Shown one piece after another: positions 9,341-17,377 of a stretch of 64,000 nt of DNA. The position numbers and the translations under genes were made by a program. The stretch is taken from assembly GCA_015179045.1 (NCBI GenBank), contig WHUZ01000108.1, positions 1 to 64,000 of the forward strand. The letters are read 5' to 3'. The notes below the pieces were generated by a model, which was not told the origin of the DNA, did no database searches, and was given only the letters and a program-made list of their open reading frames with translations. Within the stretch, counting starts at the first letter, position 1. Each line of letters opens with the position of its first letter. The DNA comes from Kalaharituber pfeilii. Lineage: Eukaryota; Ascomycota; Pezizomycetes; Pezizales; Pezizaceae.

Positions 9341-10662
9341 TTTTTTTTTTTTTTTTTTTTTTTTATATCATTAATCGCTTGCCGCCCTATGGGCTATGGC
9401 GATACTGTGCTATATAATAAGTAAAAATTGACTACCCAACAGAAGACTCCGCCTAAAGACCCCAAGCCTGACAAACCCGTCCTAACTACATGTGTTTCCC
9501 GCTGTTCCCATGTTTCGCGGGGGGAAAAGCAACCAGCAGACTCCCTCACCTCCGTCCCCTATCGGCTTCGTACCGGCATGCCTTTAACCATCTTCCTCCG
9601 AGTCTAACCCTGTCAACGTCCGACTGATCCTCCAGAAAGACCACAACCGAGCTTGTCTTCTTCCCCTCCTCAACCAAAATGTCTTTCCTTCTGAGCCAGC
9701 GGATCCCAACGATCCTGGCAAGACCCTTGTTGTCCTCCCGGAGCCATCGTCGTACCTTCCCCAAATCCCTCCTCAACGCTACCCCGTGAACGACGATGCC
9801 GGTCTTGGACCTTCTGTCTGGTGTGTGTGGCGCTCGCCCTTTCCCTTTCCCTTTGTCCTTGGGCGGCGCTGTCGATGATGGTGGTGGTGGTGTTGGTAGT
9901 GATGGTGGAGGCGCCACCGGCGGTGCCCCCGCAGGTGGAGGCGGTGGTGGTGGCGGCGGTGGTGATGGTGGTGCTGCCCTGGGTGGTGCTTCACCAAGGC
10001 GAGGAGCCTTCCTCTTCCTCGTCCGGGTCGAGGTCGGCGGTGACGCCTCCCGCTTCTCCTTCCCTTTGGCGGGTGGCGGAGGTGGTGGTGATGGTGGTGG
10101 TGGTGGCGGTGGTGGCGGTGGTGGTGGTGGCGATGGTGGTGGCGGTGGCTCCACCGGGTGCGTCTCCACCGACGTGATGGGGCTGAGGCCCAGCGTCTGT
10201 GGCAGCGGTGGTGGTGGTGGTGGTGGTGGCGGCGGTGAGTCGCTCGACTCCATCACGTACTTGTCTCCCTCCCCAAACGTGATGGTCACCTTCGCCCCTT
10301 GTCCTGGGAGAGCGAATCTGCTCTTTCCCCCCTTCGCTCGCGCGTGTCTCCAAAGCGCTCTCACCACCTCGTCTTTGCTCAGACGGATCTTCACCAAAAT
10401 CTCTTCCCAGCGCGTCTTTGAAGCCATCCTATTGGCGCTTGGCGTGTGATTGATGTGTTGGCAACGGAGGTGTTAGCTGATGGATCCTCGAGATTCTCAA
10501 CCCTCGGGGGAAAATCGCACGGTCGGGTGTTTGAGGATAAAATTTAGATTAATAGACTCAGCTCGCCGAGCGCTATCGATCTATGTAATTTTCAGCGGGG
10601 GGAACGTTGTGGTTGCGGAGTCGCTTCCAAACGCTCGTCCTGAGGTGGTTGTTGTACCTCCT
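9341..10662 (-). mobile_element. ORF1-only LINE ('half-LINE') with lineage A tail
   Basis: The duplication TCCTTGCTTGA at 9330-9340 and 10,663-10,673 bounds the insertion. Read on the minus strand it has a 5' leader of about 235 bp, one ORF (10,427-9,546), about 125 bp of 3' untranslated sequence, the tail A hairpin and poly(A). No endonuclease or reverse transcriptase is present. The leader is homologous to that of the element at 48,168-49,675 (shared ACATAGATCGA, GCTGAGTCT and CCGCAACCACA blocks). Both start within a few bases of the same ACAACCAC motif, so the 5' end appears complete rather than truncated. Confidence 0.9.
9546..10427 (-). CDS. LINE ORF1-like protein, proline-rich, 293 aa
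   Basis: Starts MASKTRWEEILVKIRLSKDE. Residues about 65-200 are a very proline-rich linker with long runs of Pro and Lys-rich spacers. Residues about 210-290 (GIVVHGVALRRDLGKVRRW, then KTSSVVVFLEDQ and VRLGGRWLKACRYEADR) resemble the RRM-like nucleic-acid-binding module of LINE ORF1 proteins. No CCHC knuckle is seen, unlike the ORF1 at 17,377-19,905. The same module occurs at 48,410-49,429 and 40,944-41,466. The frame is intact. The likely role is RNA binding and packaging; this is inferred from similarity by eye. Confidence 0.8.
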   Translation of the reverse strand: MASKTRWEEILVKIRLSKDEVVRALWRHARAKGGKSRFALPGQGAKVTITFGEGDKYVMESSDSPPPPPPPPPPLPQTLGLSPITSVETHPVEPPPPPSPPPPPPPPPPPPPSPPPPPPAKGKEKREASPPTSTRTRKRKAPRLGEAPPRAAPPSPPPPPPPPPPAGAPPVAPPPSLPTPPPPSSTAPPKDKGKGKGRAPHTPDRRSKTGIVVHGVALRRDLGKVRRWLREDNKGLARIVGIRWLRRKDILVEEGKKTSSVVVFLEDQSDVDRVRLGGRWLKACRYEADRGRR

Positions 10663-10673
10663 TCCTTGCTTGA

Positions 10674-10956
10674 ACCTGTCGCCACCGACCCCCTCCCTGG
10701 CCAGACCCAAGAACCGCCACCCCCCGTCATTGTTGAAGACGAAGAGGAGTACGAAGTTGAAGAAATCCTTGACTCCCGCCGAAGGTACAACAAGCTGGAA
10801 TACCTCGTTCGCTGGACTGGTTACGACCACCCCACCTGGGAACCTGCAGAGTTGTGTGCTAACGCCCCCTTGTTGGTCCAACGTTTCCACGACTCCTACC
10901 CTGCAAAACCTCGACCACGACCCCCACCGAGACGAGTAGCACATACGAAGACCTAG
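10674..10956 (+). pseudogene. Gypsy pol C-terminus: chromodomain
   Basis: Resumes the gypsy frame after the half-LINE: LLEPVATDPLPGQTQEP, then the chromodomain VEEILDSRRRYNKLEYLVRW followed by TGYDHPTWEPAEL, ending ..RRVAHTKT and stop. Conserved aromatic residues (Tyr, Trp, Trp) of the methyl-lysine cage are present. Family knowledge: such chromodomains direct integration to marked heterochromatin. Confidence 0.93.
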
Positions 10957-11014
10957 TACCCCAGTACCTCGACCCTGAAGTTCGCTGGAGCTCTCCCTTT
11001 AGAAGAGAGGCTAC

Positions 11015-11671
11015 TGTAACGAACCAACCTCCACCACGGCCGAAATACTCCTCCCGCACGTGACACGCGAGACCCGAGGCCCCGAGACCCTGCCACAGCC
11101 CGAACTCCTGCCGAGCCGCCGCGTAGCGGCAGTGCCTGAAAGCTCCGACCCTCGCCGCCAGCCCCGAGTCCTTACGCACAGCAGCCGCTTGCATCCCGGT
11201 CGCTGCCCGTATGTTCCTGCATATTCTCTTGCAATCCTGATTCGTCCGGAAATGTTCTCCTGCATTAGCTCGAAGTTTCTCCCGCGCTAGTTTGATTCTC
11301 CTGTATCTAGAATGTTCTTCTGCCAAGTTTCTGTGCTCGTTTGATTCTCTAGAATGTTCTTCTACCAAGTTCCTGGGCCCTCCATAAAGGAGGCTCATCC
11401 CCACCTCCCTCTCTGCTCCTCACGTAACAACTTGTATCCACCCTCAGGCTGTACGTAACTTTGCATACATCTCTCTATATCATATAGCGCCGACTGTCTC
11501 TACCCGCCGTGAACTCCGCTGCCTCCCTGGCACCCGCTGCCTCCCTGGCACCAGCTGCCTCCCTGGCACCCGCTGCCTCCCTGGCGCCCGCTGCCTCCCT
11601 GGCGCCCGCTGCATCCCTGGCACCCGCTGCCTACCCTGTATCTTGACCCCGGCCCTGACCCGTTCTTTACA
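11015..11671 (+). mobile_element. 3' LTR of gypsy element G2
   Basis: Begins TGTAACGAACC just after a purine-rich stretch (AGAAGAGAGGC at about 11,001-11,011, a candidate polypurine tract) and ends CGTTCTTTACA, giving TG..CA ends. Its last 40 bp recur at about 4475-4513. A TATA-like CTATATCATATAG lies near 11,477. No 5 bp duplication can be shown because the 5' LTR is missing. Confidence 0.8.
11515..11632. repeat. 18 bp tandem repeat in LTR
   Basis: CGCTGCCTCCCTGGCACC and close variants repeat about six to seven times within the 3' part of the LTR. Confidence 0.85.
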
Positions 11672-11915
11672 TCCCTGAGGAATCTTAGTGCACGTGCCTC
11701 CACCCATTCCCCTTCTCCTTTGACGAACATGTATATTGATTCCAAGTTGACTATCCCTTCTACTATTGGTCTTCTTGTTCCCCAAGGGGCTCCAGAGATG
11801 TCTCTTGCCACCGTGTACTGCCACTTTTCGAGGGTCCGTAGCTTTGATTCCGCGGGTACTCCCTTCGCGTAGTTCCTCCATGCCCAGCTCCCGTACGTGG
11901 CTATATTCCTTGCTA
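11672..11915 (-). mobile_element. LINE fragment, post-RT region, minus strand
   Basis: The minus strand reads GAPWGTRRPIVEGIVNLESI and related words, matching the post-RT segment of lineage A LINEs (GAPWGTRRDVVEGLSNLESV at 5972-7399). It is a decayed internal piece with no tail, placed directly between the two gypsy elements. Confidence 0.75.
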
Positions 11916-12571
11916 GTTATGAACGTTACGCTCAAGTGTTCTTTGAGAAGCAAGCAGCCAGACTACCACCCCACCGATCCTGGGATCACGAGATCCCACC
12001 CAATGACCCTAATGCTGACATACCCAATGGCCCGATAATGCAAGACTACCTGGGAAGATGAAGCCCTGCAGAGGGGACTCAACAAGATCGCAGTACCGAA
12101 CCGGTACTCCCTTCCACTCATGCCAGACCTTCTGGAAAAGATCCCCGGCAGTGAACACTTCACCAAGTTCCTTAAGAACGCCTCATTCGAATCAAGGCAG
12201 GCGATGAAAGCTGTCCGAATATATACCATTATGCCTTTCGGACTCGCACCGACGAGTTTTCAGGAAATAGACGAAATCCTGGAAGGATACCGTTGAGGTA
12301 GTATGACCGTAGAATAGGTACTACAACTACCACTTGACCACAGACTAGCCGTACAGGAGATAGTCCTTCTTGGCCATACCATTAATGGCCACAAGCTTAA
12401 CACCATTGCCGACTGGCCAACTACTACACCGTTTCATCAAGAACTACTACCGCCGCCAGAGCGAAACCGCTTACCTCCCTCCTGGGCAACATAGCATTTT
12501 TACAAGGCGACGCACAACAGCAGTCATTCGATGAACTAAAGCAAGCATTCCTATTCGCCCCAGTACTCCGC

Positions 12572-12675
12572 TCATGGGATAAAACCCTGAAGGCGATCAT
12601 GGGATAAAACCCTGAAGGCGATCATGAGATAGGACCCTGAAGACGAGCATGGGATAGAACCCTGAGGACGATTAG
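12572..12675. repeat. 27 bp tandem repeat, four units
   Basis: CATGGGATAAAACCCTGAAG plus GCGAT repeats about four times with increasing divergence, inserted in the RNase H region of gypsy G1. Confidence 0.85.
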
Positions 12676-13204
12676 GGAAACTGATGCATCTTACCAAGCC
12701 CTCGCCGGCACTCTCTCCCCATACCACAAGGAGAACGGAGTTAAAACACTACACCCAGTCGACTTCCACTCACCAGCCCTCACCACAGCCGAACGGAACT
12801 GACCATGACAAGGAGCTGTTCGCCATCGTCGACTGCTTCATATGGTACACTTGGCTACAGGGCGTACATGTCGATGTCTATACGGATCGCTATTAAGCAG
12901 AAGCTCAATTCCCGGCAAGCAAACTGGCACACGAAGATGTGCAAACTGGACTTTACTATCATCCATCGCAAGGGAGCGATAACGGGAAAGCCGACGCCAT
13001 ATCACGTCGATCCGGTGATGAACCGGCAAGCTTGGAAATCCAGCTCTTAAGATGGGCAGCTACTCATCAACGGCGACCTCGTTGAGGAAGACCCAGAGGT
13101 CGCGAGCCACTGGGGGTGCATCGCACCCAAGAAATGATGTCAAGCAACTCCTACCGGGATGGATGGAAAGAAGCTACGCAAACATATGTCACCAAAAGGC
13201 GGAA

Positions 13205-13492
13205 GCTGACCGGCACGCGGCACCGACCATACACGCACGCGGGACCGACCGCATCGGCACCGACCGCACACAGACATGTGGCACCGACCATACACACACG
13301 CGGGACCGACCGCATCGGCACCGACCGCACACACGCACGCGGGATCGACCGCACACAGGCACGCGGCACTGACCGCATCGGCACTGACCGCATCGGCACC
13401 GACCGTATCGGTACTGACTGTATCGGTACTGACTATACACACATGCGGGACCGACCGCACACAGGCACGCGGCACCGACCGCATATAGGCTA
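13205..13492. repeat. Minisatellite built on CACCGACCGCATCGG words
   Basis: About 290 bp of imperfect repeats: GCGGCACCGACC, GCATCGGCACCGACCGCA and ACACACGCACGCGGGACCG. Higher-order blocks of roughly 70 bp give way to a 15-18 bp subrepeat (GACCGCATCGGCACT) near 13,370-13,430. It lies between the RNase H and integrase remnants of G1, replacing the expected tether and start of integrase. Confidence 0.85.
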
Positions 13493-13740
13493 TAAGTCCG
13501 GAAGTAACCCGGCGTGCTAAGGGTCCAAACTGGACAATATATGGCGCTGTACCCTGGTGAACCAAGTGGACAGGCACCACGGCACTTGAGTGAAATATGC
13601 GACAGGAATTCCGGCATACTCAAGTGAGGGGTGGTAGCCGCACGGGCTGGGACAGCAATTAACAAATACTACTGGCGCTAAAGGCTATGGATTTCGTCGG
13701 AGAACTACCAGAGTCGGAAAACGCGATCCTTGCGGGCCGC

Positions 13741-14016
13741 TAGTGAGCGCCACGAGCTCAAACGAGCCAAGATCATGCTTGTGTTTTTCTTGACAGCTCG
13801 CTAAAATGCTTAGCCAGTGCAAGGTTTCATAAACTGTAAATACCTAATATAGTAATAATTAGAGACTTGGAGCTCATTCTGACCTATCAACAACTTCGAA
13901 ATGCACAATTTAGCTGATAGTAGTGAGAAAGATGAGAATTTAGCTTAGTTTAGTTTAGTTTGTCAATATTATGTATATAATCAATCCAGGCTCGAGCTAG
14001 CTCGTGCCGCTCACTA
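13741..14016. mobile_element. 276 bp hAT-like MITE, 8 bp duplication CGGGCCGC
   Basis: Ends TAGTGAGCGCCACGAGCTC and GAGCTAGCTCGTGCCGCTCACTA form terminal inverted repeats. CGGGCCGC at 13,733-13,740 and 14,017-14,024 is the target duplication. The 8 bp duplication and the TAGTG terminus fit the hAT superfamily. It has no coding capacity and interrupts the integrase remnant of G1. A longer copy lies at 31,169-31,565 and a decayed one at about 44,010-44,230. Confidence 0.9.
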
Positions 14017-15029
14017 CGGGCCGCGTTACCAAGATCCAGCGATACGTACCGACCAAAACAACCTGGACCTCTACAGATGTCGCCTCCGCATGCTGAAAGG
14101 ACATTAACCAGCAGCCCAACATCAAACTCCGGCTATCCACATCCTACCATGCACAAACTGACGCACTGTCAGAGCGAGCAATACAAACTCTCAAGTAGTA
14201 CCTACGCATCTTCTGTCAGGATAGATAAAACCGCTGAGCTACTTGGCTACCACGAGCCGAGTATGCACACAACACTTTGATAACGTCAACCCACGGCTAC
14301 ATACCCTCGAAAGCCTAAACGGATTCAACTCAAAACACTACACATCTCGGATGACCACACACTCGCCTCACCAGCAACAGAGGACTGGCTAATCGGGAAA
14401 CAACCGAACTCGAACTGCCTCAAGGCATGCGACTGCATAGAGCCATTCACGTTAGCCTCCGAGAACATGGCAACATAGACCTTCACGATGACAAACAAGA
14501 ACTCTACTACGACGTCACTACGTCGTCGACAGCCGCAAGGTCCGGGGCCAGCCTAAATACCGAATCCGTTGGCAAGGGTACTACGACAAGATGACGATAC
14601 TTGGGAGCCTATTAGCAAGCTACAGCGTTCGTTGGAATCCGTCAAAGAATTCCATGATAAGCACCCACGAAAGCCTAAAGACATGAGTCTATGAGGCAGT
14701 GCAACCAACGTACCAATAATGGGCGTTACTTGGGACTGAGGTCTAGCTACGTGGGCTAGAATCTCATGTAGGTGTTATACCTTCCACGCTCTCATGGGTT
14801 TCCCACAGGGTTTTACCAGAGAAGTGGTTTAATGGCTAGCACTGAACAATATGAATGCAAGACACACCAGTCTTACCATCGGCCATTGTATTTACAATGA
14901 ATACCAGTACTCAGCGCATAGGGTACGCCGACACTCTTAGCCATACAAAACATACACTGACCCAACCGAGTAGGTCTCGGATCGGTTTAGAAGCTTTTCG
15001 GGGCGAAAAAGCTCTAAAACGGGGGGTGA

Positions 15030-15513
15030 TGTTACGGCTAAGGTAAGACTTACGGGATACTGACCCGAGAAGCACCGCCAGTTCCGTATAAGCCGTGTGC
15101 TGAACATGTAGCTGATCACTACTAGGCAACGCATGGAACACTTTGGGCCCGAGACACGGCGGTCGCGTACAGAAGTGTGTGTCAAGCAATAAGTCATACA
15201 GACTAGCAACTGCACATGGTTTACAAACTAATATGCGTACATGCATTAGTCGCTACTGACCTTCCTAATGCATGTTTCTACTACGTCTTCTTATCTACAT
15301 GTCTTATCTATATTCATCAGGTCATTTTCATATCATGTTGATGGCCGGAAAGTCTATATAAACGGGCCGAATAGATAGCTAGAAGAAATCAAGACACTAG
15401 CGGTGTTCTAAGTTGAACTCTCACTTAATGCTCTCGCATAACGTTTTGCCGTCTGCTTCGCTGCCTTCGTAAATCCGGAGTCGCCTCAGTGCCACTCTCG
15501 CGAGCCCAGCGAC
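15030..15513 (+). mobile_element. 3' LTR of gypsy G1 (first part; ends at 24,580)
   Basis: Starts TGTTACGGCTAAGG like the solo LTR at 4945, with TATATAAACGGGCCG at about 15,355 and GAACTCTCACTTAATGCTC downstream. At 15,513 it is interrupted by a LINE; the last bases GCCTACGCTAACA are at 24,568-24,580. The purine tract just before 15,030 marks it as a 3' LTR rather than a second solo LTR. Confidence 0.9.
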
Positions 15514-15515
15514 GG

Positions 15516-16383
15516 CCGAAAAGACGGATGCGAGGGAGTTCACGAGGTCTTATGTGGATGACTTCCACAGCGTGATTTCGGACAGGAAAATGGGGGGTTT
15601 GAGGAAGAAGATCAGGGAGCACAGACAGGCTTTGCGGAAAGACGCGGAAGAGGAGGGTTTCGAGATGGACAAAGAGAAAGAGGAAACGTTGGTGGTGGGG
15701 GTGAGAGGGCCAACATACCGTTTGGTAGGACTGAGGGTAGACTGGGAGTTGAAGTTCAACGAGCACCAGAGGCATAGGCTGAGTTTGGGAAAGGCCCTGT
15801 GGGCAACAGCGGAGAGGCTGCCGAAGTTAGCTCCAGCGAGGAGGAGACAGCTGTACACGGGGGTGGCGAGGACAGTGGCGATGTGGGGGGCGTGGGCGTG
15901 GTACGAATACGCACATGGGGCACCAAGAGAGAAGAAGTTAAGGGAGCTAGAGAAGTGGCAATACGTGGTGGCGAGGAGCATCACCGGAGCGCCATGGGGG
16001 ACGAGGCGGGACGTGGTGGAGGGCCTCTCCAACCTGGAATCGGTGGAAACGTTCGTGAGATGGGAGTCGACGAGGGTGGAGGCTAGGACGCTGAGATTTG
16101 AAAAGGAGAGCCTGAGGAGAGAGGATGGGGAGAAGGAGTATCTGAGGGGATCGCTGACACACGGAGCGGAGTTGCCGCTGGTAGAGCTCCCATCGTTACA
16201 GCGAGGGGCGGAGAAGGAAGAGTGGGAGAGGCACATAGACCAGAATACCGACGAGGGTTGGACTCCAGTATATACGGACGGGAGTGTGAGAGGGGGTAAG
16301 GCAGGGGCGGGAGCATGCTGGGGAGCGTATTCGGAAGCGTGGTATCTGGGAGAGGAGGCGACGGTGAACGACGCGGAGTTGGT
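15516..16383 (+). pseudogene. LINE A ORF2 fragment, RT end to RNase H start
   Basis: Starts within the reverse transcriptase: SYVDDFHSVISD contains the YVDD catalytic box. It continues with GLRVDWELKFNEHQ, TVAMWGAWAWYEYAHGAPRE and GAPWGTRRDVVEGLSNLESV, and enters RNase H at PVYTDGSVRGGKAGAGA and NDAELV, where the second LINE is inserted. The reading frame continues at 23,787 (AISETMERVEGEMLILTDS). Apart from the insertion no stop is seen. Confidence 0.92.
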
Positions 16384-16858
16384 CACCGACAACAACTTCT
16401 ACAGAACGAGCGCTTGGAGGAACTCCAACTTCCCGGCGCCTCCAGAAAGTAAAAGTGGTATCAAAACGAAGCTCAGGACCGCCTGAGGAAAAATATCTCT
16501 TTTGATTTACAGAATTCAGAACGTTAGGACTCGTTCTATCAAGGTTAAGTTTTATGAGTTCTCTCAGGGGCTTCTCATACAAACGTTAAGAAACAGGGCC
16601 CTAGCACCTCGTTGGGGCCAGTGCATACCCACTGGGGTTAGACTGACCTGCCGATCGTGGCTGGGCACACTAGAACAGAAACAGCAACAGTTCGAAAGAG
16701 GATCGACCTGCGATTTAGGGCCTAGTGTCAGGGGCTAGGCTCAAAACAGAGAACGGCCAAAAAGGGCAAGAACAGAAGGCGCCGCATACACAAAGAAATA
16801 AAAGGAAAAGAACAAAACAAGAGAAGGGCAACAGGATAGAAGGCTGTCGGCAAAAACA

Positions 16859-17377
16859 ATGTTTCAGGGACTTAAGACTAAGAGGGTAGAGAAGGGAAAG
16901 GGCGAAGGAATCGGGATATTTGGACCGTGCCTGCCAGGAGAGTGGGGCAAGAAGAGTACGGTGTTCTACGGGGAACGTCAATATACCTTGGAAGAGGTGA
17001 CAGAGTGGGAGGCGGAGGATTTTTTCAGCAAGAAAGGGGAGGCAGGGGAACCTGGAGAAGGGAAGACGATTGGGGAGTTACTGGTGGAGGCTACACAGAG
17101 AACGAATGTATGGGAAAGGGCGAAAGTGGAGGAAGGGGAAGTGCTTTCATTAATGGACCTGAAAGTAGAAACGGAGAAAAAGATGATTGAGAGGGGGGAA
17201 GAGACGATTGAGTTCAAGAGCCAAGACTTAAGAGACCCATCGAAGAGGAGGATGATTAGGAAAATCTTGACAGAGTGCTTGATGGGCAAGGAGGTATCGG
17301 ATGAGGAACTGGATAGGGATTTGAGGGAAGCGGGGATGGTAATGTACCAGGAGTGGGAGGAGCAGGGGAGGATTTGA
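16859..17377 (+). CDS. LINE upstream ORF ('ORF0'), 172 aa, unknown function
   Basis: Starts MFQGLKTKRVEKGKGEGIGI and ends ..MVMYQEWEEQGRI. It is highly charged and mostly predicted helical by composition, with no domain I recognise. The stop TGA (17,375-17,377) overlaps the ATG of the next ORF as TGATG. Such stop-start overlaps support coupled termination-reinitiation in some LINEs (established for SART1, which uses UAAUG). It could instead be the N-terminal part of ORF1 separated by a frameshift; the exact TGATG overlap favours a real separate cistron. Confidence 0.65.
   Translation: MFQGLKTKRVEKGKGEGIGIFGPCLPGEWGKKSTVFYGERQYTLEEVTEWEAEDFFSKKGEAGEPGEGKTIGELLVEATQRTNVWERAKVEEGEVLSLMDLKVETEKKMIERGEETIEFKSQDLRDPSKRRMIRKILTECLMGKEVSDEELDRDLREAGMVMYQEWEEQGRI

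Larger units (their letters stand above)
7413..11671 (+). mobile_element. Broken chromodomain Ty3/gypsy element (G2), 5' part missing
   Basis: From left to right: end of reverse transcriptase, RNase H, integrase, chromodomain and 3' LTR, all on the plus strand. This is the order of a Ty3/gypsy chromovirus pol gene. Gag, protease and the 5' LTR are not seen. It is interrupted by LINEs at 5972-7399 and 9341-10662. Several point stops and at least one frameshift make it inactive. Confidence 0.9.
11916..15029 (+). pseudogene. Degenerate chromodomain gypsy element (G1), internal region
   Basis: Traces of RT at about 12,080-12,300 (NRYSLPLMPDLLEKI, IMPFGLAPTSFQEI), RNase H at about 12,525-13,030 (ETDASYQALAGTLSPYHKE, DKELFAIVDCF, LDFTIIHRKG, DAISRRSGDEP), integrase at about 13,680 (MDFVGELPESENAIL) and about 14,050, and a chromodomain at about 14,515-14,690 (VVDSRKVRGQPKYRIRWQGYY). 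Frames are broken many times. Immediately before the 3' LTR the sequence AAAACGGGGGGTGA is a good polypurine tract. The element belongs with the LTR starting at 15,030. Its 5' LTR was not found. Confidence 0.85.

Noticed and set aside
9796..10449. Glycine/valine-rich plus-strand frames opposite the proline-rich ORF1
   Set aside because: Shadow of the CCA/CCG-rich linker of the minus-strand ORF1; no independent evidence of coding.
13116..13665. Cys/Arg-rich or His/Thr-rich frames across 13.1-13.7 kb
   Set aside because: Translation of the minisatellite at 13,205-13,492 in several frames.
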